This document shows, one piece after another, positions 12,801 through 24,654 of a stretch of 64,000 bases of DNA. The notes beneath the pieces are model-generated. The model ran no database searches. It had not been told where the DNA came from and was given only the letters and a program-made list of their open reading frames with translations. This stretch comes from Crotalaria pallida. Its lineage: Eukaryota > Streptophyta > Magnoliopsida > Fabales > Fabaceae. Made by a program: the position numbers and the translations under genes. The DNA lies in the NCBI GenBank assembly GCA_037953625.1, contig CM075652.1, forward strand, positions 74,305,501-74,369,500. The letters run 5' to 3'. Positions within the stretch are counted from its first letter, which is position 1. The number at the start of each line of letters is the position of its first letter.

Positions 12801-13259
12801 CCCTACTTTTTCCAGAATAGCCACGAAAGCGGCGTCAGTAGAAAAAACGTGATCGACCCACTCTTGCCATCCAGCAGTGCCTCCCACGCGAACATTGAAG
12901 TTCACATCTACCCAGGGGAACTCCGAACGGCGGAGGCAGGAGCGGAGCAATGAAGAGCCCAGGGTGCAGTGATCTTTATCATAAGAAGAAGAAGAGATGA
13001 GGTCGGCGTCCTCCTCGGAAACCACCATGGCCTTGGAAGACGAGCCAACAATGAAATCGCCCGAGTTGGGACCAGAGGGCGAGTCCGCCTTCACCTTCGT
13101 GGCCCAGCGGCGGTATCCCGGTTCAACAGGGTAAGAGCGGGGGCAGGGAAGCTCTTGCATGAAACAATAAGAGATGGGGCCTGGGAGTTGAATCTCCTCC
13201 TCGGAGCTTGAGGAAGCGCTTTCAACCGCGGAAGGAGTAATGGCATTCGATTTTGACAT
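9890..13259 (-). CDS. Plant mobile domain (PMD) protein gene, antisense inside element A
   Basis: This is a gene model of mine: four exons, 13259-11431, 11349-11023, 10915-10466 and 10380-9890, with GT-AG introns whose phases all agree. It is 1031 codons once a one-base excess in a G7 run (plus-strand C7, 12682-12688) is discounted; as read, that run shifts the frame. Exon 1 has an acidic/serine-rich N-terminus, then the PMD signature around the frameshift (RW, STHTFL, WG, then TPTLEDV and LLGLP), and FWLSRYMFP further on. Exons 2-3 are basic and serine/proline-rich (KRKTPSVSR, a likely nuclear signal). Exon 4 ends in a predicted coiled coil. PMD families include the Arabidopsis nuclear proteins MAIN/MAIL1 and many transposon-borne copies. 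The function here is unknown. The near-intact frame suggests recent selection or youth. Confidence 0.78.
12682..12688 (-). other. One-base frameshift in the PMD gene
   Basis: Seven G on the coding strand sit exactly where the conserved WGE(F) of the plant mobile domain should be read. Six would keep the frame from the upstream half into TPTLEDV. It could be a real mutation or a homopolymer error in the assembly. Confidence 0.75.
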
Positions 13260-13560
13260 GATAACAGCGAATACAAGAGAAGGGCAAACAGGAGAGAACA
13301 AGAAAGCAGAAAACAAAGGAGTAATGAGGAGTTCCTTTCTGGAAGAAAGAAGTTTCGGAAACGAAAAAAGAAAGAGAACGAAGTGGAAGTGAAAAGAAAA
13401 CTGAAAGGTTTGAGGGAGTTTTGAAAATATGGGAACGTGGGGAAACGTGCAAGTATCAAAGCTGAAGGATATTTGCCTCCTCCCCCTAACGACACGTGGA
13501 ACGCAGCAGAAGAATGAAGGGAAGAAAACCAAAAGACTCACCAGTGAGGGCCCGTTGACA
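13260..13560 (-). promoter_or_regulatory. Putative promoter and 5' leader of the antisense PMD gene
   Basis: Upstream of the ATG at 13259, the coding strand is CT-rich over about 200 bp, as plant 5' leaders are. It contains a G-box-like CACGTG at 13493-13498. No clear TATA box is seen. The region lies between the gene and the 3' LTR, so the gene appears to bring its own promoter. Confidence 0.4.
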
Positions 13561-13810
13561 AGACCCCACTAGGTGTCAAAATTCAAAGCAAGAGCTACCA
13601 AGCAATCAGTAAGCCAGGAGAAATGCAAAGGGCACCCGTAAAAGCGGAGGTGTCCCTTTCTGTACGCCTTCCCCAGAAATCGAAGGCGACGCCGAAAGAA
13701 ATAACAAGAAGGCGAAGGACAAAGAATGGGAAATCAAGAAAAGAAGAAACAAGCAAGAAAAACACAAATATAGGATTTGCACTGAGAAGGAAATTCTTCC
13801 CCCTCACTGC

Positions 13811-13822
13811 AAAGGGGGAAAT
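13811..13822 (+). other. Element A polypurine tract
   Basis: AAAGGGGGAAAT lies immediately before the 3' LTR. This is the expected plus-strand priming site and confirms that the element is in plus orientation. Confidence 0.8.
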
Positions 13823-15092
13823 TGTTGATACCACAATATTTGGTAGCCCAAATTACAAGGCCCAAATCATGTAAGGGCCCAGAAGTTGTCAAACAAAAAT
13901 AAAGTAATAAAGATACTGAGGAAAGCGCGCCAACTCCGGGAATCGTCCAAGGCGACACACACTCACGGCGACGGCTACCAAGGCGGCACTTCCCGATAAG
14001 GTGCCCAGAAGAAAGAGTAAAGCGCACTAGTGGCGGTAAACGCCATGTGTCATCCCAAAGTGTCTCAGATGCCACAGAAACCCGAGGATAACATCGGGAT
14101 AAACGAAGGCGAGTCGGAGGCAGAAGCTCACAGAAGGCGCACACGTGACCAGCCAAGGGCGACATAGCCATCCGAGGCTGCGACGGTTTGCAAAGTAAGC
14201 TAGAAAGGAATCTTTTATTCACCCAAGGCAAAGCCTAGGGGAGTAAGACTTGGAGTCCTCTCCTTCTCCGTAATCATCAAATGCCAAAGCCAAGAATGGT
14301 AAAGAAGACAAAGCCACTAAAAAGGTGCTCTGAATACATAATGCAAGGAGTCATTAACCAACAGACAAAGAAGAGCGAGCAAGGACCACTGGTCCAAAGC
14401 ACCAGTATAAATAAGAAGAAGAAAAGAGAATCAGGGAGAAGAGGGCAGAGCCCCGGAAGGCCACCCCCCCCAAAAGGTCGAGAGATGCCAGAAGGCAAGA
14501 GGAACAATACCCCAAAGCGACAATAGCTGCAATACGATACACGCAATATGCACCAAAAGGTACAAAAAGCCCCTCCCTCTGAAAAGCGGAGAGAAAGCAT
14601 GAGAAGTAAGAGAGAAGCTCGAAGGGGAAAAACTGCCCAGCAAACACAAGAGACATCACTCCTCCCCCAGAAGCACCCTCTACAAAGGGGTTCCATGGAG
14701 AAGTAAGAGACGGAATAAGCAACGAAGGAGAAACAGAAAAGGAGGAAAAGCCAGAAAGCGTGCACCTCCAGTAACCATCGTAAAAGCCAAGACGAGGGGG
14801 TCAGAATACCCAGAAAGCGCCGTGACCAACAATGGTTACAACACGGAAGGCGTACATCGAAAAGGAAAGGAAGCTCCCCTTCTGAAACCCAAGATTTAGC
14901 AATGCAAAAGGGGTGTAAAGCCAAAGCGCACACCCTCCCTTTGTAAAATACCACGAACGTGGGAGCCATTTCCTTGTATCAACCCCTCTGTATCTCGTCT
15001 CAGTATAATAAAAGCCTAAAGCTTCATCAAGTTTACGAACCCATTATCTCTTTTAATTAAACAATCATTATCGCACAAAGCGGTCCGAAACA
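13823..15092 (+). repeat. Element A 3' LTR
   Basis: 1270 bp, the partner of 4688-5962. TATAAATA lies at 14406-14413 and AATAAA at 15007-15012. It is followed by target-site duplication copy CCCGT (15093-15097). Confidence 0.9.
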
Positions 15093-15097
15093 CCCGT

Positions 15098-15760
15098 ACA
15101 TGAGATCAATTTAAACTGTTAAATAAGGCATCTTCTTACTCTCCAATTTTGAAAACCAACTTGATAAGATCAATTTAAATTGTGCATGAGATAGAATCAA
15201 TTTAAACTGTGCAACTAACTTGATTAGATAAATTTAAAAACAATTTAAACTGTGCAACTAACTTGATAAGATCAATTTAAAATTAATTCAAAATTCAAAT
15301 AAGATACGTTACCCGTACATGAGATCAATTTAAACTGTAAAATAAGGCATCTTCTTACTCTCCAATTTTGAAAACCAACTTGATAAGATCAATTTAAACT
15401 GTGCATGAGATAGAATCAATTTAAACTGTGCAACTAACTTGATAAGATCAATTTAAAATCAATTAAAACTTTGCAACTAAGTTGATAAGATCAATTTAAA
15501 ATCAATTTAAAATTAATTCAAAATTCAAATAAGATACGTTACCCGTGCATGAGATCAATTTAAATTGTTAAATAAGGCATCTTCTTACTCCTATCATGGT
15601 GGTCCCTCATTTTTTAAAACTGTACACGAAATAAAATCAATTTAAACTTTTCAACCAACTTGATAAGATCAATTTAAATAGTAGATCACACGAGTTCAAT
15701 TTATTGTTATTCAAATAAGGCTTCTTCTTGCTCTCCGATTATAAATAATATTTTCCATCT
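15098..15760 (+). repeat. Helitron subterminal repeats, right block
   Basis: Continuation of the repeat block interrupted by element A, with the same units (CTTGATAAGATCAATTTAAA, GATACGTTACCCGTGCATGA). The last units (TCACGGTGG-type variants and TAGTAGATCACACGAG) are shared with the block at 46530-47660. Confidence 0.8.
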
Positions 15761-15794
15761 TAAAGTTGAACCAAAACTACATCCAATATTAAAA

Positions 15795-18368
15795 ATGGCA
15801 GATCAACATATTATCACAGATATTAACACAGTAAATTCCAAGACTTCATTGAAAATCAGGGTTCGAATAATAAGACTCTGGAAATCAACATTTACTAGAA
15901 ATGGAAGTCAAAAATCTATTCTAAACATGGTTCTTCTTGATGAAGAGGTATTTTTTTCGTTTCATTTTCTTTTTTTATAATTATTAATGTTTCAAAATGC
16001 AATAATGAACAATACTACCAAATTATTTTTTTTTTGTTTCATTTTCTTTTTACAATTTTCTTTTTTACATTACAGTCCCAGTAGATAGGAGTCACCATAA
16101 AATCTGAAGACCTATCCAATTTTCAGCATCTTTTAGAAGAAGGAAAAGTATATGATTTACATAAATTCGTTGTGGCAAAAAATGGAGCTTCATTCAAGCC
16201 TACACGGCATGAATGCAAATTATACTTCACAAAATACACTAGTGTTACTCACTTGGATGATCCCCGTATTCCACAAAATGGATTTTCATTTTAGTCAAAT
16301 GAATACATTTTGAACTCAACAAAAGAGGATGCTCATTTAGTTGGTATGTTTTAATTTATTTATTTATTTATTTATTTTTCATGTTAATTTATATATATTT
16401 ATTACCATGAAATAAACATTATTTTATGTTATTGCTAGATGTTATTGGTTTGTTATCTGGTCGATGAGAGGTGACTCCTTTTCAAGCAACCAAATATATT
16501 GTTCTTGAACTTGATGATCTTGAGTAAGTTCTAAATAATTATTTAATTCTAAAATATTTATTAGTTTTAACATATTTAAAATTGGAACAAAATTGTTAAA
16601 ATTAATGACAGAGACAAGGGAAAGCTCCGGTGTACATTATGGAGTTCTTATGTAGATCAATTCGTTGCATATCTTGATCAACATCCTACTACCCAATATA
16701 TCATCTTGGTCCAATTTGGAAAAATGAAGTTTTTAAACCGTATGTATTATTCATATGTTGTAAATTAAATCATATATCTATTTTTATGGTCATTAATCAA
16801 TGTTTTTAATAGAGTTAAAATGTTTTAATTTTGCACAGGAACAATGGGTGTGTCGAATACAACGTATAACAGTCGGCTTTATATTAATGCTGATATCCCA
16901 GAAGTTACCCAATTTCGTCAAAGGTTTTGCTTTTCTTTTCTAAATTTTGCTTATAAATTTAAAAATTAGCTGTTAATTAATAGTATTTCAAACTTAACAT
17001 TATTTTATGTGGAAATATATGATGGAAAATATATATTATAAAAAGAATGGAAAAATATACTTAGTTTAATAAGAAAATACTATCTGCTGGGAGGTATCCC
17101 ACGTTGCACCAACGCATGCGATACAATTTTTTTTTTTTTTACAATGTGAGAAGTGCTTTATCTTAATTCAATTATATTCTCACTTTTTTACCCCTACCAC
17201 TACTGAGATTTATTCTAACATTTATTTTTTTAATTATCAGGCTTTTGATTAAAGATAACTCTGATAGAATTCAAATTTCACAAATCGTTCCTGAGACATC
17301 ATCGTATTCAATGGAAGATGATTTTCTCAATAAAAATGTTTTCAAAACAATAGGTGAAATAAAAGAATCAATTGAGGTATTATTTTATTTAATTCTATGA
17401 ATTTGAATTTGTCTAAAGTTTAGAATTAAAAAAAAACATTCAAACCCATAAAACTAACTTATTTTATTTCTTAGGATGGGGTGTTTGTCACCGTTGGAAC
17501 TATAAGAGACATTCAAGCTCCTCTTAACTGGTGGTACAAAGGTTGCAAAAAATGTCAGACAGGTTTGGTTGAGAAACCAACAAGCTTTTTCTGTAATAAA
17601 TGTGAGAACTATCTAATGTCTTTTATCCCTAGGTACATGAGCATATTCTTTTTTCTTAATTTTTTTAAAAAAATTATAAAAAAAATACTAATATGTGTTA
17701 TTTGTTTCATATTGAAAAAAAGATATAACATAAAGCTAATTGTCGGAGACGACACGGATTATGCAACATTTATTCTATACGATGGCGAGGCTGCAAGGTT
17801 TTTGCAAATAAGTGCAAATGATCTACGATCTAAATACATTGCTAAAGTATGTATTATAACATTTTAAAATTTATATTTAAAAATTAAAAGGCACACATTA
17901 CATACTTCAAAAGTTAAATTTTTACTCTTTTTGTAGAAAGGTGATAAATCAAGCTATCCAAATGAGACTAATGATTTCATAGGAAAGAGGATGTTGTTCA
18001 AAGTTAAGTTCAATATTCTAGATCTCAATTCTTTTCACCCATACAAAATTGGAATAATAAAGCTATGCTGCGAAGAGGAAATCATCCTAGCTTTTGATCA
18101 AAAATATAATGTTGATGCAGTGAGTATTCAAATCACGTTTATATTTATTCACTTAATAACACTTAAAAACAAGTACTTATGGCTCTTACAACCATTTTTT
18201 GATAATACAGTGCAACTTCCAACCACAAAACTCTGAGCTATTAACCGGTGTTCATCACGAATCATCTGTTGCAAATAAGGTATAAATATTACACCTTAGA
18301 TATTTTTGTGAAAAAACCTAATGATTATTCTGTATATTTAATACCATTTATTTTATGTAGGGAGTTTC
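15795..18368 (+). pseudogene. Helitron RPA70-like gene, exons 1-11 (5' part)
   Basis: Replication protein A large-subunit-like proteins are carried by many plant Helitrons and bind single-stranded DNA. Exons inferred from frame and splice sites: 15795-15947, 16076-16343, 16439-16523, 16612-16739, 16839-16923, 17241-17376, 17475-17632, 17723-17846, 17937-18119, 18211-18279, and 18361 onward. OB-fold regions include TSLKIRVRIIRLWKS and a zinc ribbon CX2C...CX2C (CKKCQTGL, then CNKC). It is dead: TAG at 16082-16084 and 16292-16294, TGA at 16465-16467, and exon 11 is split by element B eight bases in. The remainder is at 40021-40185. Confidence 0.85.
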
Positions 18369-18626
18369 TGTAACACCCCTAATTTTCGTCTTCCGAATAA
18401 TGAGAAAAATAATAATAAGGTTTGATATTAAATTCTTTCAAGTTTATATTTTAATTCTATTCCGTATTGATATACAAAATATAGGTAAAGATAATTTTTG
18501 GTAAGTGAATAACCAAAAACATGGTATTGCATTTTGGTCCCTGAGTCAGGACCTAAATGTAATATTAAAAGGGTTTATGGGAAAAGAATTATTAAATTAA
18601 TAATTTTCTAAAATTTACCAGTAGGT

Positions 18627-18655
18627 AACCGGTTAGAAAGGCTTTGTAACCGGTT
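18627..18655 (+). promoter_or_regulatory. AACCGGTT palindrome pair, element B U3
   Basis: Two perfect 8-bp palindromes, each within TAACCGGTTA, at 18627-18634 and 18648-18655, 21 bp apart and 133-161 bp upstream of the putative TATA box. The same pair recurs in the other LTR at 37267-37274 and 37288-37295. Likely a binding site for a dimeric protein, inferred from geometry only. Confidence 0.6.
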
Positions 18656-19726
18656 ACACGATGAACTCAGGAAAACCCAGATAGTGGATCTTGATGAGTA
18701 ATCAACCAATTTCACCACGAATTGCCACGAAACCCACTCGATTACCAGTGAGAGATACGTGTCGAGCTGCATGCTCATCAATTTCTCTATAAATATATGA
18801 TTTGAGAGTCAAATTGAGGGTTCTTTGATGAAGTGTTGGTGTTGAAGCTGAGTTAGGGTTTCTATGTTACACTGTCAAATTCTCTCTGATCTTTGAGAGT
18901 TAAACCAAGTGAAATATACCATATTAAAGCTGAGTCTTCCAGCTTTGTATGGAGGTATGGAGAGTGAATTGAGAGTGAGTATTGAAGAAGTTGTTAGCTT
19001 TGGAAGATTGAGGAATCAGTCTGCCTAGAACCAGAAACCAGTTCGTGAGGCTCGCTTTAGGGCATGATCTTGGTAAGTACATGCACTCTTTAAGCCTCAA
19101 ATTTGTCTCCAAAGCTAGTGCATGTTACCTAGTTTGAGTTCTGATGGTTTTCCCCAATTTCTTTGGCCCATTGATATGTCAAATCTTCTGGTCTTTGAAC
19201 CTTGTTGATGGAAATTGTGGCTGAAACAGAACATAGGAATTGTGAGGAAATTGTGGATTTTCTTCAAGTTCCAGTGTTGATCTTCATCAAACTCAACCTT
19301 GAGGTAAGGGAGAAGCTTTCTTTTGCTAGAATGGGAATAGATTTCATGGAATATTAGTTTGAGTCACCATGAGACTCACAAATTGCATAGTGTATAGTGA
19401 ATAAAGGCTTGGAGGCCACTAGACAATTTGATTCTGTCTGCAACAGATTTATGAATTACATACAAGTGATATAGAAGCATTAATCGGGGATTACATGTAT
19501 TGATATGAGCTATGTGTTAACAAGTGATGTTAATTGTGATTAAAATTAGTTATATGCAATGTTGATGCTCTAAATGACATGTATGCAAGATTTAATGTGT
19601 TTCTGTGGCTGAGCAGAAATTACTCAAGGTATATGGGTGTATATGATCATTGAAATGAGTTAGAATTGAGTATTGAAAGGAAATGTTTGTAAAATCCTAT
19701 TTTTCAGTGCACATACTGTCTAATCT

Positions 19727-19755
19727 AACCGGTTAGACGATATTCGTAACCGGTT
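19727..19755 (+). promoter_or_regulatory. AACCGGTT palindrome pair 2, element B LTR
   Basis: Copies at 19727-19734 and 19748-19755, spacing 21 bp; repeated in the 3' LTR at 38367-38374 and 38388-38395. Confidence 0.55.
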
Positions 19756-20109
19756 AGATGCTGTGTAATTTTAAAAGAAAAATAAGCTTTTGGAAAGTTG
19801 GCAATGTGCTCCTATTCCTACTCAAAATCTAAACTCTGATTTCAATGAAGATCAATCTGAAAGCAGGTGATTAATTACTGTTGTCTTAGATTGTGGATTG
19901 AGCAATCAATACCTTGAGGTTTTGGCATAACTTAAGAGTTAAGCTATGCTTCATTGTTAATAAATTGTGAATTTAGGCCTGTGAATGATGAGCACAAGAT
20001 GTTTGAGGTATAAAGTAATGTGGAAACCTATTTAAGAACTGAGTAGAAAGTTCAAGAAGAGGGATTTCTTGAATTTTCAATGGTAAAACAGTTTCAGATG
20101 AGTGACTCT

Positions 20110-20138
20110 AACCGGTTATCCTGAGATTGTAACCGGTT
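20110..20138 (+). promoter_or_regulatory. AACCGGTT palindrome pair 3, element B LTR
   Basis: Copies at 20110-20117 and 20131-20138, spacing 21 bp; repeated in the 3' LTR at 38750-38757 and 38771-38778. Confidence 0.55.
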
Positions 20139-21379
20139 AGTATCTGAAATTGAAAATTTAAAGTGAAGTCTCTTAATGAAGAGGTGATTGCCATTAGTTA
20201 AGTCTACTCAATTCAAGTTAAATAGCATGATTAAAGCTAATTGGAGCATACTTTATCATGCTAAAATTTATACCTCAAACCGATCATTCCAAGGGAATTA
20301 CGAGACGTACCTAAATCACAATGGATAAATCAAAGATAAAAACCAACCTTGAAAGAGGTGCATTCATTCATAGAGATATGGAGAATAGGTTGGCAAGGAA
20401 TAATTCTCATATTCTGGGAATGTGAGAAGGGTACTTCGGGAGTACCGAAATTGTAACCTACTTGATGACACATTAAGATATGTGGCCAGTGTCCGGGACC
20501 TGGTTTTATGCGTTCTGGGAACGTAGGCGTTCTAGGAACGTGGTGCACACTCTGGGAGTTGTGTTTGTTTTCCAAGTACGGTTGGCCATTCGTTCTGGGA
20601 ACGTTTGGTGGTGTTCTGGGAACACCGGGATATCATTTGCCAGATATCAAACATTGTTGGAGGCCTCGGTTGTGGATGGAAGCATGCATCATGCCACTTG
20701 CATTACAAGATTGAGAATAATAAAAAGAGGCGTGCTCATATGTATTTGCATTCTGTTTGATACATGAATAATTGTGATTGTTATTACTACTTTTCTTATG
20801 TCTATCTCATTCGGTTATGCAAATGGATATGCTTACTCCCGTGCCCTTGTAGGTTAGGGACCAACATTGTAACATCCTCACTGATGAGTAAGGGTAGAAG
20901 ACCCATAAGGAGTATTTGAGAACAGAGGAAAAAAGGATTATCGGTTTCGTGCACAGCAGTCGGAAATCAAATGGAACAAATGGTGGAACCAAGATCCTGG
21001 ATCAGCTCTAGGACATTTCTGTGATAGTTCCTAGATTATATTTTGAAATTGGTGCTCCAAGATGACATTTTAAATTCCTTTGCACGATCATCTTATTTTA
21101 ATTACACAAAAATATCAGTTGAAATCCCTTTTCCATGATCAATATATTACTACGAGCTGATCTCGATATTTTACCACCAACTCTGATTTTATCAAGTACC
21201 TTACAATTTTGCAAATCTCCACTTTTACTTCGAACTCTGTTTAACCTCAACGGTGGAGTTAAGCTTTCATAAAAAGCAAAATTTTTGGCATTGAAATATT
21301 TAGAACGGCTATAAGAATACATTTTAAACATACTCAACTATTTTCAATTATGAAGGTTATGATAGAGCGTTACATTTTG

Positions 21380-21391
21380 TGGTATCAGAGC
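21380..21391 (+). other. Element B primer binding site
   Basis: TGGTATCAGAGC lies five bases after the 5' LTR and is complementary to the 3' end of initiator-Met tRNA, as in many plant LTR elements. Element C has the identical site. Confidence 0.85.
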
Positions 21392-22588
21392 AAATGATCC
21401 TGATTCTTAGTTCCTGAGGTATGATCCCATGCACTAAATTTCCGATGGCTGTGCTACTTTCTGGAAAATCTGTTCTCACCAGCTCATTTTCTGGGTCCAA
21501 GATGTTATTGGAGGATTTTAGGCAGATAGTTTAGAGTGTGTAGGAAATAGTTTGATGGCCTTAGTAAAATTTTGATGGGAAGTAGTGTTCTTTGCAAACC
21601 TGTTGCCATAGTGAGATTCGAGTATTGGTTCATTAAGATTAAAAACGAGTCAGTGATGCAGCCATTTTGGGGAATGACAAATAGGGAAGTGAATTAGGAT
21701 GAAGCACTTATTCACTATGGTGTGAAGGATAAACCATTCTTAGACCTGATGTGGTATAGTCGGCTGTTAGTATTCAACCTTATTACAATTGATAAATCTC
21801 AAAGGTTACTCATCCCTTGTTTCAGAAGGGTAACAATTGTAATTCAAATATTCCATACCTTACCCCTTCCGTCATCTCTCATTTGAAATTCTTATCTATT
21901 TCTATGTCCATGCCTCTAATAAGCGTTTGTATTGTTCCGATGAAACAGTAAAATAAGGATTTCAATCTGTTCAAACTCCTCTTACTTTATTTAATTGTCC
22001 TGCTGCATGACCTAACCGGTTAGCTGATTCTGTAACCGGTTACAGTATGCAGACATGGACAATCATAAGGCAGGAGCAGCTTTGAGTGGTTTTAGCACTC
22101 CGAACGCTATATCTCTCACCCTTAAAACTGTTGTACAAGGTGTAGAGGGCATCATAGGTGTGTCATTCTATGATTTTTTATCAAACCCCTAATCCGTTGT
22201 TCATTTTACAAATTAAATTAAAGCAACAAGAATTAAGGTCAATGTTGGAATGTTAGTACAGCTGTTATGCAGACCATGTGTACCAAGGAGATAAATATAA
22301 ATACACAATATGATCAGGAACAACATAGAAAGAAACGGTGTGATAGACAAGGATAATTCATCACAAGCACATAAAGGTTCATATATATAACAACGCAAAT
22401 AAACATTAGGTAGTAGGCGGAAGTCATAAGTGGCAAAATACATCGGATAAGCAAACTAAGCCCAAAACGCATAGGGGAAAATACCACTAGGAGTGTGATG
22501 AGACCCAAAATTTCCCCAAGACTACACGATTATAATATAAAGGCTACATAGTCGAGATCCTAAACCAAAAAGAAAAGATTCAGAGTCA
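21392..22588. other. Element B 5' internal region, non-coding
   Basis: No recognisable gag. It forms the leader of the sense transcript and the 3' flank of the antisense ORF. It contains a fourth AACCGGTT pair (22014-22021 and 22034-22041, spacing 20). Confidence 0.6.
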
Positions 22589-23325
22589 CTAGTCTTCATG
22601 AGGAGGAGATGTAGGAGGTGGAGTAGGGGGACCCTGGAAACGCCCGAATGTGCGCAGCAGGAAGTGCATGTTCTCCATATTAATGCCCAGAGAATCCAAA
22701 CGCACATTCAGATTTTCAAATTGCTCATCCACCCTGTCCATACGTCCTTCGATCCTAGCAAAACCAGCATCCATCCTGGCGTTTAGCCTCTCTTCCATAG
22801 AAGCATAAACATTAGCCTTGCCCGCATGACCTGAAGCTCCACCAACATCAAAAGTGGAATAAGGCTGAGTAAAGCGCCTCGAAATTTCACCACCACCCAT
22901 AGCTGGAGCCCCATCCCCCATAGTTGCATCCTCGGGCTCAACCCTTGTCCCTTCTTCTTCTTGCCTCTGCTGCTCTTTTTCCACAGCCGCTGCAACATCT
23001 GCGGCTTTGATGTCAGCATTCCATTTCCAAATACCGTCCGCATCATGCTGATAAATTCCCATCGAGTGAAGGACTCTACTATTGATGCAAGTTAAGCCTT
23101 CGCTCGGCTCAAACTCCTCATCCTTCGGAATAGGAATTCCCTTGTATTTAATGAGACGGCTCACGAAGAAAGGATAAGGCAGGCAGCCGCTTGTCGAGTC
23201 AGCAGCCTGTGCCATGTAGGCGCACACCACTCGTACCCAATTCACTTGAATTTGGTTCTTGATCGCGAACATATACCGAAGATCCGCTGCCATAGCTTGA
23301 GTGTGATTGGAAGAGGTCCTAGGGG
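22589..23325 (-). pseudogene. Antisense ORF of element B, C-terminal part
   Basis: Second half of a 428-codon ORF on the strand opposite to the retrotransposon, separated from its first half (35657-35111) by element C. Reading 35111 directly into 23325 keeps the frame, so the ORF was intact before C inserted. This part contains NQIQVNWVRVVCAYM and LPYPFFVSRLIKYKGIPIP, typical of the putative plant transposon protein domain (Pfam PF20167, from memory). A glutamate/glutamine-rich stretch, a predicted coiled coil (MEERLNARMDAGFARIEGRM) and a proline-rich tail follow. Such proteins are widespread in plant genomes as element-borne ORFs of unknown function. Confidence 0.75.
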
Positions 23326-23592
23326 TCAGCTGTAACACCCCAAAATTTTAATCCCCGATTAATGAAATGTTAATTATAATTTAATTATAATTAATAGTTT
23401 CTATATTAATCCTTGATTAAAATATGTGTTTATATGACTAGCCTATGTGTGGAAATTATTTAATAAATAATTTAAATGCATAAAATGTGTATTTTGCATA
23501 TTAGTCCCTGGGTTGGGACCTAGAAGCAATTATAGGAAAGATTTTGGAGGGAAAGTAAATAAAATAATTATTTTTCAAAATCTGGGCAAAAC

Positions 23593-23620
23593 ACTCGAGT
23601 ATTATTCAGAATACTCGAGT
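23593..23620 (+). promoter_or_regulatory. ACTCGAGT palindrome pair, element C U3
   Basis: Copies at 23593-23600 and 23613-23620, spacing 20 bp, 132-159 bp upstream of the possible TATA box. The position from the LTR start (+263) nearly equals that of the different AACCGGTT pair in element B (+259). Repeated in the 3' LTR at 31802-31809 and 31822-31829. Confidence 0.6.
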
Positions 23621-24654
23621 ATTCTGGGTCAAACTGCACGAGTTAGTGCGTTTGATGAGTCACAGCCAACGATTTTCCTTAGTTGACATGAAATCTCCTC
23701 CATGCCAACACCAAGGGTGTCGTGTCGTGATGCATGATGCCCCTCCATGTCTATTTAAGCTCTTCAACCTCCCTAAGCTACGAATTTTGCTCATTCTTGT
23801 TGGTGTTGTTGAAGCTAGGGTTTCGAATTCATTCTCTTCGATTCTCTGTTAGTTCTAAGTGTTAAGGTTGGAGTGATACACGAATATAAAGCTCACATCA
23901 CGAGCTTTGTATAAACACCAAAATCGTGAGGATTGAGCGAGTGCGTTGGGAGAACGACAGCTTGGAAGTTGGAGTTATTCTGTCAAAGTTGGTTTCTGGA
24001 GCTTACTTGGAGATTGATTTCTGGTAAGCTCTCGAGCTCCTGAGTCTCAAACTCAATTCCTTTAGTTAGAACATGTTGTATAGAGTTTAGAAATCTAATT
24101 TTCCCCAATTCTTATCTCTATTTCATGGGTGAACCAATTCGGTTTTGGTGGTGCACTCAAAACTGTCATGCATGTGAAGCTCAAAGTGATTTCTGGGGTT
24201 GGAGCACTTTTCTTGGATTTCTTTCTGTTGATTCACGTCTGAGAGTTAAGGGGAAGCAATTACATTCACTAGATAGAGTTTAAATTCCATTAATTGTGTT
24301 AGAGAGCCACCAAGAGGCTCTAAGGGCTTAGATTGAATAGGAACTTTGGTTTGGAGACCAATCCATGCTCTAAAACTGTGTTGAGCAAGTTATGTATCAT
24401 GTATGCAAGCTTAAATGAACTTTAATTCATGAGTATTGAGCTTATTCTGTAAATTGAGGTATTGAGTTGTGAAAATGTGTTTTAATGCATGATTACTGAA
24501 TTCTCTGTCAAATCTGTGTTTTGATATGGAATGAATGTTGTAACATGTTCAAAATATGTTGTATGAACTCTGTGGATCCCTGGAATGGACTGGAATTAAG
24601 TAGAAATGAAAATGTTATGTTAAAACCAGGTTTCGGTGTTATCTGCTACGAAAC

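Larger units (their letters stand above)
4688..15092 (+). mobile_element. Element A: non-autonomous LTR retrotransposon with antisense gene (10.4 kb)
   Basis: The element is bounded by LTRs starting TGTTGATACC and ending in CA, with a 5-bp target-site duplication CCCGT (4683-4687 and 15093-15097). The LTRs differ by about 22 substitutions in 1270 bp (counted by eye, about 1.7%), so the insertion is fairly recent. The primer site TGGCGACTCCGCTGGGGA is of the type used by Ogre/Tat elements (tRNA-Arg, from memory). No gag, protease, reverse transcriptase or integrase was found in about 7.9 kb of internal DNA; it is therefore a LARD-type element needing help in trans. Its only good coding capacity is a plant mobile domain gene on the opposite strand (9890-13259). 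Confidence 0.88.
18369..21374 (+). repeat. Element B 5' LTR
   Basis: 3006 bp, TG...CA. TATAAATA lies at 18788-18795, followed by TAGGGTTT near 18854. Contains three AACCGGTT pairs. The segment GCTTACTCCCGTGCCCTTG near 20830-20850 matches an equivalent place in element C's LTR. Confidence 0.92.
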
